Assembly: GCA_024138015.1 (NCBI GenBank)
Contig: JAMXBB010000001.1
Coordinates: 93,667,740 to 93,731,739 of the forward strand
Length of the DNA stretch: 64,000 bases
Direction of reading: 5' to 3'
From: Lumnitzera littorea
Taxonomy: Eukaryota > Streptophyta > Magnoliopsida > Myrtales > Combretaceae
The notes under the pieces were generated by a model that made no database searches, was not told the origin of the DNA, and worked only from the letters and a program-made list of their open reading frames with translations. The position numbers and the translations under genes were made by a program. Position 1 is the stretch's first letter. Every line of letters begins with the position of its first letter. Positions 11,696 to 22,530 of the stretch are shown here, piece by piece.

Positions 11696-12546
11696 TGATA
11701 CAAATTAACCCCCTGGACCAATCACAAGAAGCCGAGCTAGAGGACTTCAAGGGCTTGCATGGAAAATACTAGCTCTAATCCATAGCCGAGATAAGGACTC
11801 CTATCCCGATTCGACCTCCTGCTAACCTGTCTTTTAGATCCTCACGTGTATCTAACGTGCTCCTGCCCAACAGCGAAGTCTTAATTCAAAAGACAACCTA
11901 GAACTAACCGAGCTGAGCTACCCACCTAACCCATTAGCTTCTAACTTTAAGACATCTGACCTTTTTTTTTTGCCAAGCTGATTGGCTCTCGACTTGATCC
12001 AGATCAAGTCGACCCCTGACTCCCAACACTTCCTATTTCTACCTATGTATCATACCCCTGACATATAGCCATCAAGTGACACGTGCCTTCTAACACAATG
12101 TTCCAGAATGATTCTTTCTTTTCCGGACTCGATATTCTTTGTCCTTTTTACCCCTTTTTAGTACGATTAATGTAACGTAATTGTAAAATATCCTTTTATC
12201 TTTTCATACGTGTAAAATAACCTTAGTGGGCAAGTATATAACCCCACCCCCCCAACTTTCCTTGTATGTACACATTCAACTTTCAATAGAGATTTACTCA
12301 TTGGAGCAACCTTAGTGTTTTCGCTATCATTCTACTCTTATCTATTCCCTTTAGTAAGGAGTAGTGGCAAGTGACCCTTCAATTCAGACCAGTATGTCAT
12401 ATCTAGTGGGTTGTAGGTTGAGTAGGATCGAGTGATGAGTTATATCCATTTGGTAGCTACCTGGACTTTGTTAGTTTCTTTTCTTTTTCCTTTTCAGTTC
12501 ATTCGTTGTGGTGCTTCTCCATGTATATGATCCCAAAGATACATCA
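11696..12546 (+). repeat. 3' LTR of CRM-like element B
   Basis: 851 bp, beginning TGATACAAATTAACCCC and ending AGATACATCA. It has a TATA box near 12233-12241. It is clearly the partner of 5988-6840 but differs by many single bases, mostly transitions, and lacks the 14-bp duplication of the 5' LTR. The two LTRs have diverged for a long time since insertion. Confidence 0.88.
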
Positions 12547-12630
12547 CAATGGGCCTCAGTTTAATAATCTACATTTTTTTTGCTTTTTGCTAAAAGTATT
12601 ATATCAATCTTCTTACCCTGCCTAACTTAT
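12547..12630 (+). pseudogene. Tat integrase continuation, 3' of element B
   Basis: Immediately after the 3' LTR, the bases CAATGGGCCTCAGTTTAATAAT encode (D)-N-G-P-Q-F-N-N, the continuation of the I-I-T-D-N codons at 5973-5987. A weak FCF-L-K-V-L-Y-Q-S-S-Y-P-A peptide follows, matching the conserved segment before the catalytic glutamate. Homology then stops near 12630, so the rest of the integrase is deleted. Confidence 0.75.
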
Positions 12631-12686
12631 CATTTTTATTGAATTGGCATAGGACAAACTAGGTACCTAGGAAATTTCAAAGTAAC

Positions 12687-13200
12687 AAAGCCTTGGATGA
12701 TCCTTGAGAATTAGGTCCCTAAGCTTGATTCAGAAATGCTTAGCTACTTAATTCTGAGGCAATAAAGCCTAAGATGATTCTCGAGGGCTAGGTCCCTAAG
12801 CCCTAGGAATGTCTAGTAACTTATAATTAATAAAATGACCATTTAGGTGTCGAAGAAATCCCAAGGGAATGAAGCCCAAGATAATCCTTGAAGTTTGGCC
12901 CCATAAGCTTGGCTTAAGAACACCTAGCCACCTACAATAAAAAAAAAAAAAGAGATTAAAAAACTTGGGAAACTAAAACCCTAAAGCCATAAAGCTTGGA
13001 TGGTTCAAAGTTAACCTAAGGCTAAGCCTTAGATCATGAAAATCTAAAGCTAAAAAGCCTAACAATCATTAAATGGTCAAAAGGTTAAAAAGCCCAGATA
13101 CTATGAGTCCAAGGCTAATAAGCCTTACATCCCTAAAAAAAACTAAGAGGCTACGAAGCCCATACAATGGAAGTTTGAAGCCAGAAAGCCTTATGAGAAT
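12687..13200 (+). repeat. Degenerate minisatellites in the Tat 3' region
   Basis: Two arrays. First, three copies (starts 12687, 12764, 12872) of a unit with core AAAGCCTNNGATGATCCTTGAG followed by a GGTCCCTAAGCTTG-like block, spaced 77 and about 108 bp. Second, five short units around GGCTAANAAGCC (13049, 13083, 13113, 13149, 13180), spaced 30-36 bp. Tat/Ogre elements are known to carry hypervariable tandem repeats between pol and the 3' LTR, and this fits that location. Confidence 0.65.
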
Positions 13201-13753
13201 TAATGGGTCTGATGTAGTAGAACTTAGACATCCCTTATGTTTGAACCACTTAAGGCTCCCACATTAGGATAAACACAAGTAATTTGCTTAGGGAACTCCT
13301 GAGGCAATGATGCTAGGGAAATCCCTAAATTAAGGTACCTAAGCCTAAACTAACTAAGCTTGGCAATCGAATTCTAAAATACTTACATTACAAGATATTG
13401 AAAGCAACATTCAAGCAGTGCAAGGAGAAGTGAAATTAATATCTTCATTAATAATTGGATGATTACGGTTACAATTTAAGGCCAACAAAACAAAAAAGTA
13501 TAACTAAAAAAAAATCAAAATTACATCTAGTTTAGCATAAGATGCTTCTCCATATCCTTCAAAATGAAATTACTTTGAGAGCTCGAGGTAAACTATCTAG
13601 ATGAATCACTAGAGGTAGCAACAACTAAAGTCAGAAGAGCAATTAAAGGAGTACCTTCTTAGGCAATGGTTATAGGTTCCTAGGGACTTATAGGCATAGG
13701 TTCTCATAAGACACCCTTGACATCCTCCCTACCTTCTCCTTTGACTCTAACTC
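13201..13753. other. Non-coding, probable Tat 3' region
   Basis: AT-rich sequence with A runs near 13507 and no open frame over about 60 codons. The last 180 bases before the solo LTR read on the minus strand as a weak continuation of the antisense ORF (a small Ala/Ser/Val-rich stretch). The region is continuous with 14646 onward once the solo LTR and one target copy are removed. Confidence 0.4.
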
Positions 13754-14640
13754 TGATAGGATTCAACCCCCTAGATCGATCACACGTAGCTATGTTAAAG
13801 GATTCTAGGGACTCACTTAAAGAATACTATCTTGAAGCCTCATCAAAGATGGGAATTCTTACCTCGATCTCTGTGTTTCCCATTACTATCGACTTAACTA
13901 CTAAACCGTCACGTACGTTAGACCTGTCGAATAGTTGTGCCATGACACAACATTCGAGCATATAGCCTCCAAAGACTATTCAAGCCAAGATCTTACACCA
14001 TCCACCAATGTCTAACCTTAGCCTAAGTTGAGTACTCTCGAGCAAATGACTGGCTGAGGACCGACTTGATCCAGATTAAGTCTTCTCTGACTACATAGCC
14101 TCTTTTTCTTCACTTCATTTGAGTTGTACTATATTCCAAAGCAACCAACAACCAATAAATAGCCACCATATGACACGTATCTTCTAGCACAACATTCTAA
14201 AATGATTTTTTACTTTTCTATACTAAATATTCTTTGTCTCTTTTACCCTTTTTAATATATTTTATGTATCCTATTTGTAGAATACTTTTTTGTCTTTTCA
14301 TACATATAAAGTAATCTTAGTCGGATAGGTATATAAACCACTATTTAATGTACGCAGATAACAATTTTATTATCAGAATTTACATAAGTTTCCTTTTGAG
14401 CAACCCTAGTGTTCTCATTACCCTTAAACTTTTACCTATTCTTTTTAGTAAAGAGTAGTGGCGAATGACCCTTTATTTCGAATCAGTGAGTCATATTCAA
14501 TGAATTGTAGGTCGAGTAAGATCAATTAGTGTATCATATCCAGTTAGCAATTGCCCGGACTTTGCTAGCTTTTCCTTATTTCCTTTTGTTATCTCTTCGT
14601 TGTGGTGCTTCTCCGTACGTCCAACCTTGGAGACACATTA
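13754..14640 (+). repeat. Solo LTR of the CRM-like family
   Basis: 887 bp, beginning TGATAGGATTCAACCCCC and ending GAGACACATTA. It aligns by eye with the other three LTRs throughout, with the TATA box at 14330-14338. It is flanked by a perfect 5-bp direct repeat AACTC (13749-13753 and 14641-14645). No internal sequence is present. This is the structure left when the two LTRs of an inserted element recombine and delete the interior. Confidence 0.93.
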
Positions 14641-14699
14641 AACTCCAATGGTATAAGATCCATAAAGGAGAGGCATTTAAGGTCAATCTTAAGGTAAGC

Positions 14700-16189
14700 T
14701 TACAGTACGATATTCTGCGCTTACTTCATCCCCTCAATTGTTTGCTTCTTTCGAAATTCCCTCTATTGCAGCCCCATGGTGATGGAGTCTAAGATCTTTT
14801 ACCATGCCGTAGGAGTGAACTCATCCTTAACCTCTAAGGTAACCATACGTTCATGGAGATGGCCGATCTCCTAGGCATCGATCCTCTTTCTTAGCAGCCA
14901 ACTCCTAAGTTTCTTAAGATTTTTTCCTCTCCTCTTCCAATTCCTTAGTCAAGCGGGCGAACTTGGCTCTAAGCTGATTCTTGCCTTTCTCTGTCTTGGT
15001 TGTCTTAGTACGAGCGTCTTCTGTTTCCTTAGAGGATGCAACAAATTTATCCTCTAGCTCTCGTATTTTAGCCTTGGTGCCCTAAAGTTTCTTTTAAGCT
15101 TTCCCTTATATACCCTTAGCTCGAGCCACTTCCTCCTCAACCTCTTGGACTTTTGTAATAGGCACAACATTGTGTTAAATGCACAAATTAGACCATTGAA
15201 CAAAGTTTAAAGTTCAATGGTAGATTTAGCTATCCTTTCTTTATAGGACCTCTAGTTGTCTAGAATCTTCAACATGAAGATTTTATCCTATTCAGACAAC
15301 AAAAAGGTTAGTTACCAACCCATGAAGAATTAGAGAAACCTTCTATAAGCCATTAGCTCACCTCTTGAAGTTTTGTGAAGCCTAGAAGCTCCATCTCTTT
15401 GTCAAACCTCTAGTTGAGTAGATCATCCAATGCAACATGGTTATGAGGTAATAAAGTATCTCGTACCAACTCCTTATAAATGTTCCCGTTGTTTAGGTTC
15501 AAGTCTCTAATGTATACTGACTAATTGGGCCGATAAACGTAACCTATGGGCACTTTTATTGGTAGTGGCGCAAATGGCATAGCCAGTGCTTTCTAAGATC
15601 CCAACCCCTATTGCTTGGGAGCATTAGATGTTGGGATGTAGTCTTCTACATTTACAATGTTGATTTGTGGGGTAAGGGAGTATGAGTTACACTCGCCCCT
15701 TATTGGTTGGACTTGGATCCCCTTGACCCATTGTCTTCACCCTTAGTAAGGACAATTCTCTCGAGCTTAACCAGCATGGTGATACAACCTTTGGCAAATG
15801 CCTTCTAGCCCCCTTCAATTCCTTAGGAGCTAAACTTCACGAATCTCCCCTTCGTACCATGCTAAAGAGGGAAGGGGGGCTTCTCGATCTTCTCACAGGA
15901 TCTCTTTCTTTTCCACATAGCCTTATCGACCTCACCATCCTTGGCTACAACATCTTTGGCCGCCTACTCCTTCTTGGCCCTTTTCTCGAGCTTTTAAGCA
16001 ACCTGCTCATTCCTCAAGCGCTTTGCTTCAATCATCTCCTCAGCCATAAAGTCGTTGTCATCGCAAGTTGGGAGTTTAGCACTTGCAAAACATTAAACAT
16101 GGTTAGAGAATAGATAAAATAATTTATGAAAAACTTACAAGCGTGATCATGCTTAGTACGGGCTCAGGTTGGGAATTCGACAACTTCAT
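14700..16189 (-). pseudogene. Antisense coiled-coil ORF of the Tat element, spliced, decayed
   Basis: Read on the minus strand, the sequence shows a start ATG (16189-16187, MKLSNSQPEPVL). It continues with a charged stretch CDDNDFMAEEMIEAKRLRNE (about 16065-15990), a GYVYRPN block, and ELVRDTLLPHNHVALDDL into RFDKEMELLGFTKLQE (about 15490-15365). A canonical 74-nt intron candidate follows (GTGAGC at 15361 to AATAG at 15288), then DKIFMLKILDN. A coiled coil rich in E/K/R (VQEVEEEVARAKG, AKIRELEDKFVASSKETEDARTKTTKTEK) follows, about 15165-14920. Known relatives: the antisense gene 23-like ORFs of Tat elements such as Grande. Its function is unknown. Several stops, a frame change near 15180, and a second tiny intron candidate (16138-16082) were noted. 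Confidence 0.65.
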
Positions 16190-17340
16190 GCTTTAGTTTA
16201 AGATGATTAAAAAAACGCACAAATGGTATTCTATGATTCTACTTTATTTGAAGGAAATTGAAATAAACCGATTTGCCCCACATCTAGTTTTTACTCTGTT
16301 AAATAGATAATTCATATGGATTGTAGTAGTAACATAAAAAAATTTTCAATTATATGTTGTTGGCAATTTAATTAGGAAGGCAACCGGCTGCCCTCACCAA
16401 AGAGCCATATAAACCAACCTAATGCAAGTTGAGAGACCATTTACATTTCAAAAGAGAATTAATATGCTAGGCCCTTGTGAGTAGAGGTTTTGTCAAGAGT
16501 TTCCCATGTGTATTGTTGTTAAATTTATTAAATAAGAAACAATTTGACTCTTTCTATTTACATTTTCTCTATCTTCCTAACTTACCTTACTGAGATACTA
16601 GTATATATAATTAATGGTCGAGATTATAAGAAATTATAGATATCATAATGATGTGACAGAATTGTTCAAATTTTTAAGTAATCTTAATTATTAATTTTTA
16701 AATTGAGATGAGTGATTTCCAATAACAAATCATATTGTATAATATCTAAATCATCGATCATATATTCTACAAAAGTAAAATTATATTAGAAATATATACA
16801 TATAAATTTGTACATATCTTTTGAGTAAGTAGTGCAGTCAAATTAGGATTAACCCAATGAAGTGATCCAACCTAGTTTAACTTGACATGAGAGCAATTTA
16901 GTTATCTTGCCAAACTCCCTTGGACAACTAATTGGAAAGACTTGGATAATGCAGTTAACCAAACCCATTTCTTAAAAGACTTGGTCGAGTTCAAAAACCA
17001 AATTAAACCTTTTTTTTTATATATATAAAAAGAAAATGAAATAGTCTAACTGACCTATGTTGTATGTCCAACAAGATAAACATCATTTTAAAGTCCAAAA
17101 CTGAAAAACTAGAATTAAATCCTAATAAAACATGTAAAATGTATAATGCCCTTAACTTACAGTCTTATTACTTCATAATTAAAATTTGAAAATTTTCATC
17201 CACTCATTGAAACCCCCATCCGATCCCTCGATCCCTACCCGCTTATTTCCGGGTGAATCACCCAATCGGTTTCGTAATATTGCTAATAATTATACCAATG
17301 ATGCTCGTAGAATTAATTTAACACAGACACATACAAATGC
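16190..17340. other. Non-coding AT-rich spacer
   Basis: No open frame or known motif. A C/T-rich patch (17200-17260) stands out, and the rest is AT-rich. The Tat 3' LTR would be expected somewhere after 16190, but I could not delimit one. Confidence 0.5.
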
Positions 17341-17350
17341 ATACATACAT

Positions 17351-17383
<33 letters not shown>

Positions 17384-17392
17384 CATATATAT
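17341..17392. repeat. Compound microsatellite (ATAC/CA/TA)n
   Basis: ATACATACAT is followed by a CA run, then a TA run and ATATATG. It generates overlapping spurious frames on both strands. Confidence 0.95.
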
Positions 17393-20300
17393 GAAAGACA
17401 CACGAAACGCACAGGAAAGTGGATTAGGTCATTTTTGTTGAAATGTATGCAACATTCAAGATGCTCATTAATGGAAGTAGAAGATGAAAAAAAGACTACT
17501 TTGAGCTTTAATTGAGAAAGTGAGAGGTGGTTGGCTTGGCAAAATAGGTATTTAATGTTTGGAGCAAAAGAAAATATGAAGTTGGACGTCCGGTCATGAC
17601 ATCCTCCTCGGCGCAATAAATGTGATGAACTCCTTTTTTGCCATTTTCATTTTTCAAGCAAGGGATTCCTTCACAATGGAAAAAATATAAAGTAATTTTC
17701 TTATGGCAAAAGAAAAAATAAAAGAGAGATAAACTAATAATTAATGGTTTGTTTACTCTGGGTTAAACATTTTTTAGATAATATTTAATAAGGGTAAGTA
17801 ACCATATAAGATAGAAAGTCATGATAGACGGTTCATAGTGATGGTTATTCATAACAAAAAAAATAAAAAGGTCCTATCAAAAATGAAAAAAGAAAGATTA
17901 ACCCAGCATTATTTATCAACGGTGAGTTTTACTAAAAGAATAATGGAATAAATAGATATACTTCCAAAATTGTTGTGTAAGCATTGCTATATTCTGTGAA
18001 CTTCTAGAACATCATTTCATCTCGTTATAAATATGATAATATATGTATATTTGTCAAAATATTACTAAATTCTTAAAACCATCGAGGAGATAAGATGGTT
18101 TTGAGACTTGAGCAATGCCTTCAAAGTATATACATATTTTACAATAATATACATGGAAAGGTTCACTAAGTTATGGCAATTTATTAGCTCAACCAGTGCT
18201 TCATCAATTGTTTTAAAAATGAATTTACAATTAAAAAATATCCCCACAACAAGATATAATTTCCCGTCTTCCTTTCGCCATAATATTTTATGGCTACTAA
18301 TATAAGTTTCATGTGTAAAATCGATAAGACAGAGATGGGATTGTGAATATAAAGCAAATAGTAGTAGCAGAGTAATTTTATGAATTAGATAACCACATAT
18401 AATCATATGGCATTGTTGGACAAACTTAGAGGTTAGAGCTACACACCTTTCTAATTTTGTCAACGAAAAAGTCATCGAACATTTATGGAAATTTATGTCT
18501 CAATTGGGCCATCCCACTTAGACTAGAACTTCTGGAAAAATTAATTTAACATATATATAATCAATATTTGTTTCTCCGCTGTTGTCATCATTATAAGCTT
18601 TCTGTTTCTTTGTTAATTAGAAAGAGAGAAAATGAAAAATAAATAAATAAAAGTAGAGAAAAATACAAGGCTATTATAAAAAAAACAAATATCAACAATT
18701 ACACTTCTCTATCCACAAACTAATTTGAGCTGATTTTGACTGATTTGATCGAAATCTAGCAGTTTCTGCAAATTTTTTTTTTTTTATTGAAAATTTTGCA
18801 GCTCATAGAAGTGTATTTTTAATACTTCAAACCTAGCCATATAATTTAAGACTTCTCTCAATTGAGCATAATTTATGTTTTTATTGGACAAGAAATATTA
18901 AAACTGAAGGGACATAATTTTACTTCTATGTAGAAATAGAGGATGTCGACTCTAAAAGGTGCAAAATTGAGTATAAATTTTATTTATAATATAGTGCATA
19001 TTAATGATATAATTAACTTTTTGCTACAATTGTGTTAGGTATATTATAAGTAAACATACAAACCTCTATGTATACCACTTAGTAAAACTACTTGATAAAA
19101 AAAAAAAAAAAATGCGTTCTTTATGGAATGAGTTAATATTATTTGCACTTATCGTTTGGGTATGCCAATTCCAAGTGCAACTTTAACTTGAGTCAAGAGA
19201 TAAACCAGGAAAGTACTTTTTTAAATGTACAATGATTGCTCTGGGTATGTACAGGTAACATGTGTGTAACGACTTGATCTAGATAAAACAAAAGTCTGAT
19301 GAGTCAATCTGATTAAGAGCGTTCATTGTAGTTGTAGAGGTTGGGTATTTGTCATTTGGTCCACATGCAGAAACAGTCCAATTTCAGAGCTAACATGCAG
19401 GCAGTCAAATGTTTACAAATGTAAGAGATTATATATAGTGATATACATATCGTGTATTCTTGTTCATGTCGTCAATTTCACACCGTTTGATCGCTGATTG
19501 AATGATATATGTCGACCCAGTTGAGTTTTGGAATTTTCTCGCGGCATGTATTGACATTTGACTTGAATATTAATAACTCTTATTTTAAATATATTTTATA
19601 TGATGATTTTATAATATTTTTCTTATATTTTTTATTTTTTATAAAAGAAATTGATATTTAATTGAGTAAAATTTTAATTTTAAGATTTAAACGCGTTCTT
19701 AGATTAAAAACGAAAAAAAAAGAATCTAAGTTTTACTTAACTTGGAGTTCAAATGAATAGATTATAAAGTTATATAAATAATAGGAATTTTGGTAAGAAA
19801 GTTACATAGTTTAAGACACAACTGTATCCTCAGACTGTATCCATTTAGAAAGATTTTAAGTGCCAAAATCAATAAGTTACACGACCTTTTAATTCCTTCT
19901 TTCCTTACATTGCTTGTGATTTTTGGCCCACTAGCATACATTAGAATTGCTCACATAGAGAAATCTCATATTGAGATATTAATATTTATGTCAATATGTT
20001 ACAAGAACCTCCACTCTCTTATGATCTATTTCAGAAAAAAAAAAAAGTAAATATTGACGAAATATTTAGTCAACAATTGAGAGTAGCAAAAATTTAATCA
20101 AACAATTGATTTCATACATCTAGTTTGGATGGCCATTAATAAACAATTGAAAAAGAAATTGAACGGATGATACATCTGCCTGAAGATATTTGAAAAATAT
20201 TAAAGAATGATATCAAATATCTCATGATTGAAAATTGCTATTTAGTTATACTTCGCAAAACAAATAAATAAATAAGTAAATTACTATTCCATCTCTTTGT

Positions 20301-22139
20301 TGTCCATTTATAAGTTGCATCATAAAAATTAATTAATTGTTCAGCATTATCATATGATAATTGAAAAATCAAGATGAATAATTTTCTTCAAACAACACGC
20401 GCTCTTCAACTCAGAACACTTGAAGCAGAGCAATATATAAATAAATCATGAATAGTCAATATGATAAAGAAGAAAAGTATATATCTATTATCTGCTTCTA
20501 TTTTTTTTTTTTTAATTATTTAGTATCTTATTACAAAGCGCCTTCAAAGCCTTTGACAAGTGAAGATAAGAATAATAAAAGCAAGATTAATATGAAGGAA
20601 AAGAAAACTACAACTTATTACATTTTAATCGCAGATTTCACCAAAACATAATGATCGAACAATACAGATGAAATTAAAAACTTAAGTATAATCGAAACAT
20701 CTATTTAAGACATACCTTGAATTCTATATTCAATCACATTAATCATGTCTTCTTATTTCAGGTGGCAGCAGATAGCATGACCGAAAGCATGCAGGGAGAC
20801 AGAAAGCCATAAAGCTGAAAAATTAAGAGAAGAGTTCACCGAGCTCCCTTTGTTTCAAGAAAAACTATTGGGTTAAAAATATTTTCTTTAAAATGATATA
20901 TTATCATGAATTTGGTCGAATTGAAAAAAAAAAATTTGATATTTAATTTACGAATATTATAGAACCCGTGGTCGGGCCTAAATAAATTATTAGTAATGGT
21001 GGAGTTGCTCATTATTAGTAGTTAGTAAGTTTAATTGACCGATGATTTTCTTTGAAGCAATTCGTCATCGTAATTAGACTTGACTTGACTTCACCAACTC
21101 TATATTTTGCTGCTCGCCGGCCCAATTCGTATGTTGTTGGGCTTGCTCTCTTTTCCCCCTTTGATTTGTACGACTACGAGCATCCAATGTATATAAAGTA
21201 AAAATAGGTTTTACTCAGGTATCCCAAAAGGGATGTTGGCCCAAGTGCATTTACAAATTTTTTTACTCCTCTTTCAAACAAGTATATACTGTAAAAGTAA
21301 TAGTTTCATTTGATTGATGTTTTAATAAGTGCCTCAATAGCAATAGTTAATATTTTTATCCAGTAATCCTTGAAGAAGAAGAAGATGGATAATACACTCT
21401 CTCTGTACTATAAATATATAGTGTATAAATAATAATAACATGTTAATATATATATTGTATGCAAATTATATGTAGTAATAAATTAGAAAACTACTTTTAC
21501 TCTTAATATTTGTATTACATTTTATTGATATTTATATATAACACGTAGTGTATAATATCTATTAAATCTTTTTTTTCTTGAAGACATTATCTTTCATAAA
21601 AAAAAAAAAGAAAAAGTTCTTTTTATTGTTTAGTATAATTTAACACTAAATGAGTAAGTGTGTGCCATTTATATCTTCCAACATTCACAAGAATAATCAA
21701 AAGATACGTGAACATAACCCTATTTTTATTTTTTTAAATGTTTACAACATCCAACACTAGATGAGCACGTGTAGATGATGTATACCCCCAAAATTGAGGT
21801 GATTAAAACAATTAAAGGTTAAATATAAATTGATTAATCAGTATGGTTGCAAAATAATATAGATTAAATTTCTTGGTTATATCTTGCATGCAAGTTAAAT
21901 TTGCAAGGATTCTGCTTTGTTATTATTCGCTTTCACAAGAAAGTATGATTATTTTTTTTTTCTTTTTTTAATTTAAAAAAAAAAAGGCACTGCTATGTGT
22001 ACTACTTTTAGTGCAAATCCACTATTCCTAGATTTTATTAACGTCCTCAATGATAATATGAGGGCAGGGCAGTAGTTAATTTATCATATAGCTGCGAAGT
22101 TTGAAAATTAACTGGACGGGTCTCAAATTTGTTTGTACG
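17393..22139. other. Non-coding AT-rich region with no recognised gene
   Basis: Mostly AT-rich sequence with A or T runs near 18771, 19098, 20036, 20502, 21597 and 21951. The longest frame is 136 codons on the minus strand (18065-18475). It has no recognisable domain and hydrophobic AT-biased composition, so I do not call it a gene. No tRNA, snRNA or element termini were recognised. Confidence 0.5.
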
Positions 22140-22530
22140 GAAAATAAGAGAGATCGATTCAGTTAGGTCTGAACCGGTCCTACTGTATCATGTATGGTAT
22201 GATCCCTGTAGAGTACAATTTAATCTTCCCCTATCGAACACCTCGATGCTTAATCAAGCAAACTCATTATAATTGCAATCGGGATTGTTTTCTGATTCAC
22301 CTCCTTACAATCTCTAACTCCACGGATAGGTTTGTAAGGAAAAGATAACCATTACGCCCTCGCTGCGACTTTCCGTGTGAGATATCTGCGGGAAAGCTCT
22401 TCCTAATGCTAGCATGAAATGAATACGACTACCATCGCCGGTTGGGTTAAGTGTGGACCGGGACAAGCCCTGATGCGCACACCGGCATACGCTTCATGCA
22501 CGCGGTGACCGATTATTATGGGAAAAAAGG
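22140..22530. other. GC-richer island of unknown origin
   Basis: About 390 bp with visibly higher G+C and many CG dinucleotides than the surrounding AT-rich DNA, for example near 22360-22380 and 22430-22510. No frame is open throughout on either strand. I recognise no rRNA, plastid, mitochondrial or transposon motif. It could be a gene fragment, an organelle insertion or part of an unlisted element. Confidence 0.5.

Larger units (their letters stand above)
5988..12546 (+). mobile_element. CRM-like Ty3/gypsy element B, both LTRs present
   Basis: About 6.56 kb: 5' LTR, primer site, gag, protease, RT, RNase H, integrase and 3' LTR in standard order, inserted in the integrase of a Tat element. 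The target duplication is imperfect (CAACA at 5984-5988 or CAAC at 5984-5987, against CAATG at 12547-12551), with ambiguity because the LTR's first T seems lost or changed. Stops throughout, frameshifts in RNase H and a deletion in integrase mean it is non-autonomous now. Its integrase C-terminus runs into the 3' LTR, its primer site is tRNA-iMet type, and it has no separate chromodomain; these traits recall the CRM clade. Confidence 0.88.

Noticed and set aside
16190..17340. 3' LTR of the Tat element
   Set aside because: It should lie downstream of the antisense ORF, but no TG/CA boundaries, TATA box or second copy allow it to be drawn.
17186..17616. Opposed 108-109 codon frames
   Set aside because: Both are carried through by the TA/CA microsatellite and have low-complexity cores.
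18065..18475. 136-codon minus-strand frame, the longest outside transposons
   Set aside because: AT-biased hydrophobic composition, no domain, no homologous motif, and an overlapping frame on the other strand. Chance is the simplest explanation; transcript data would be needed to reconsider.
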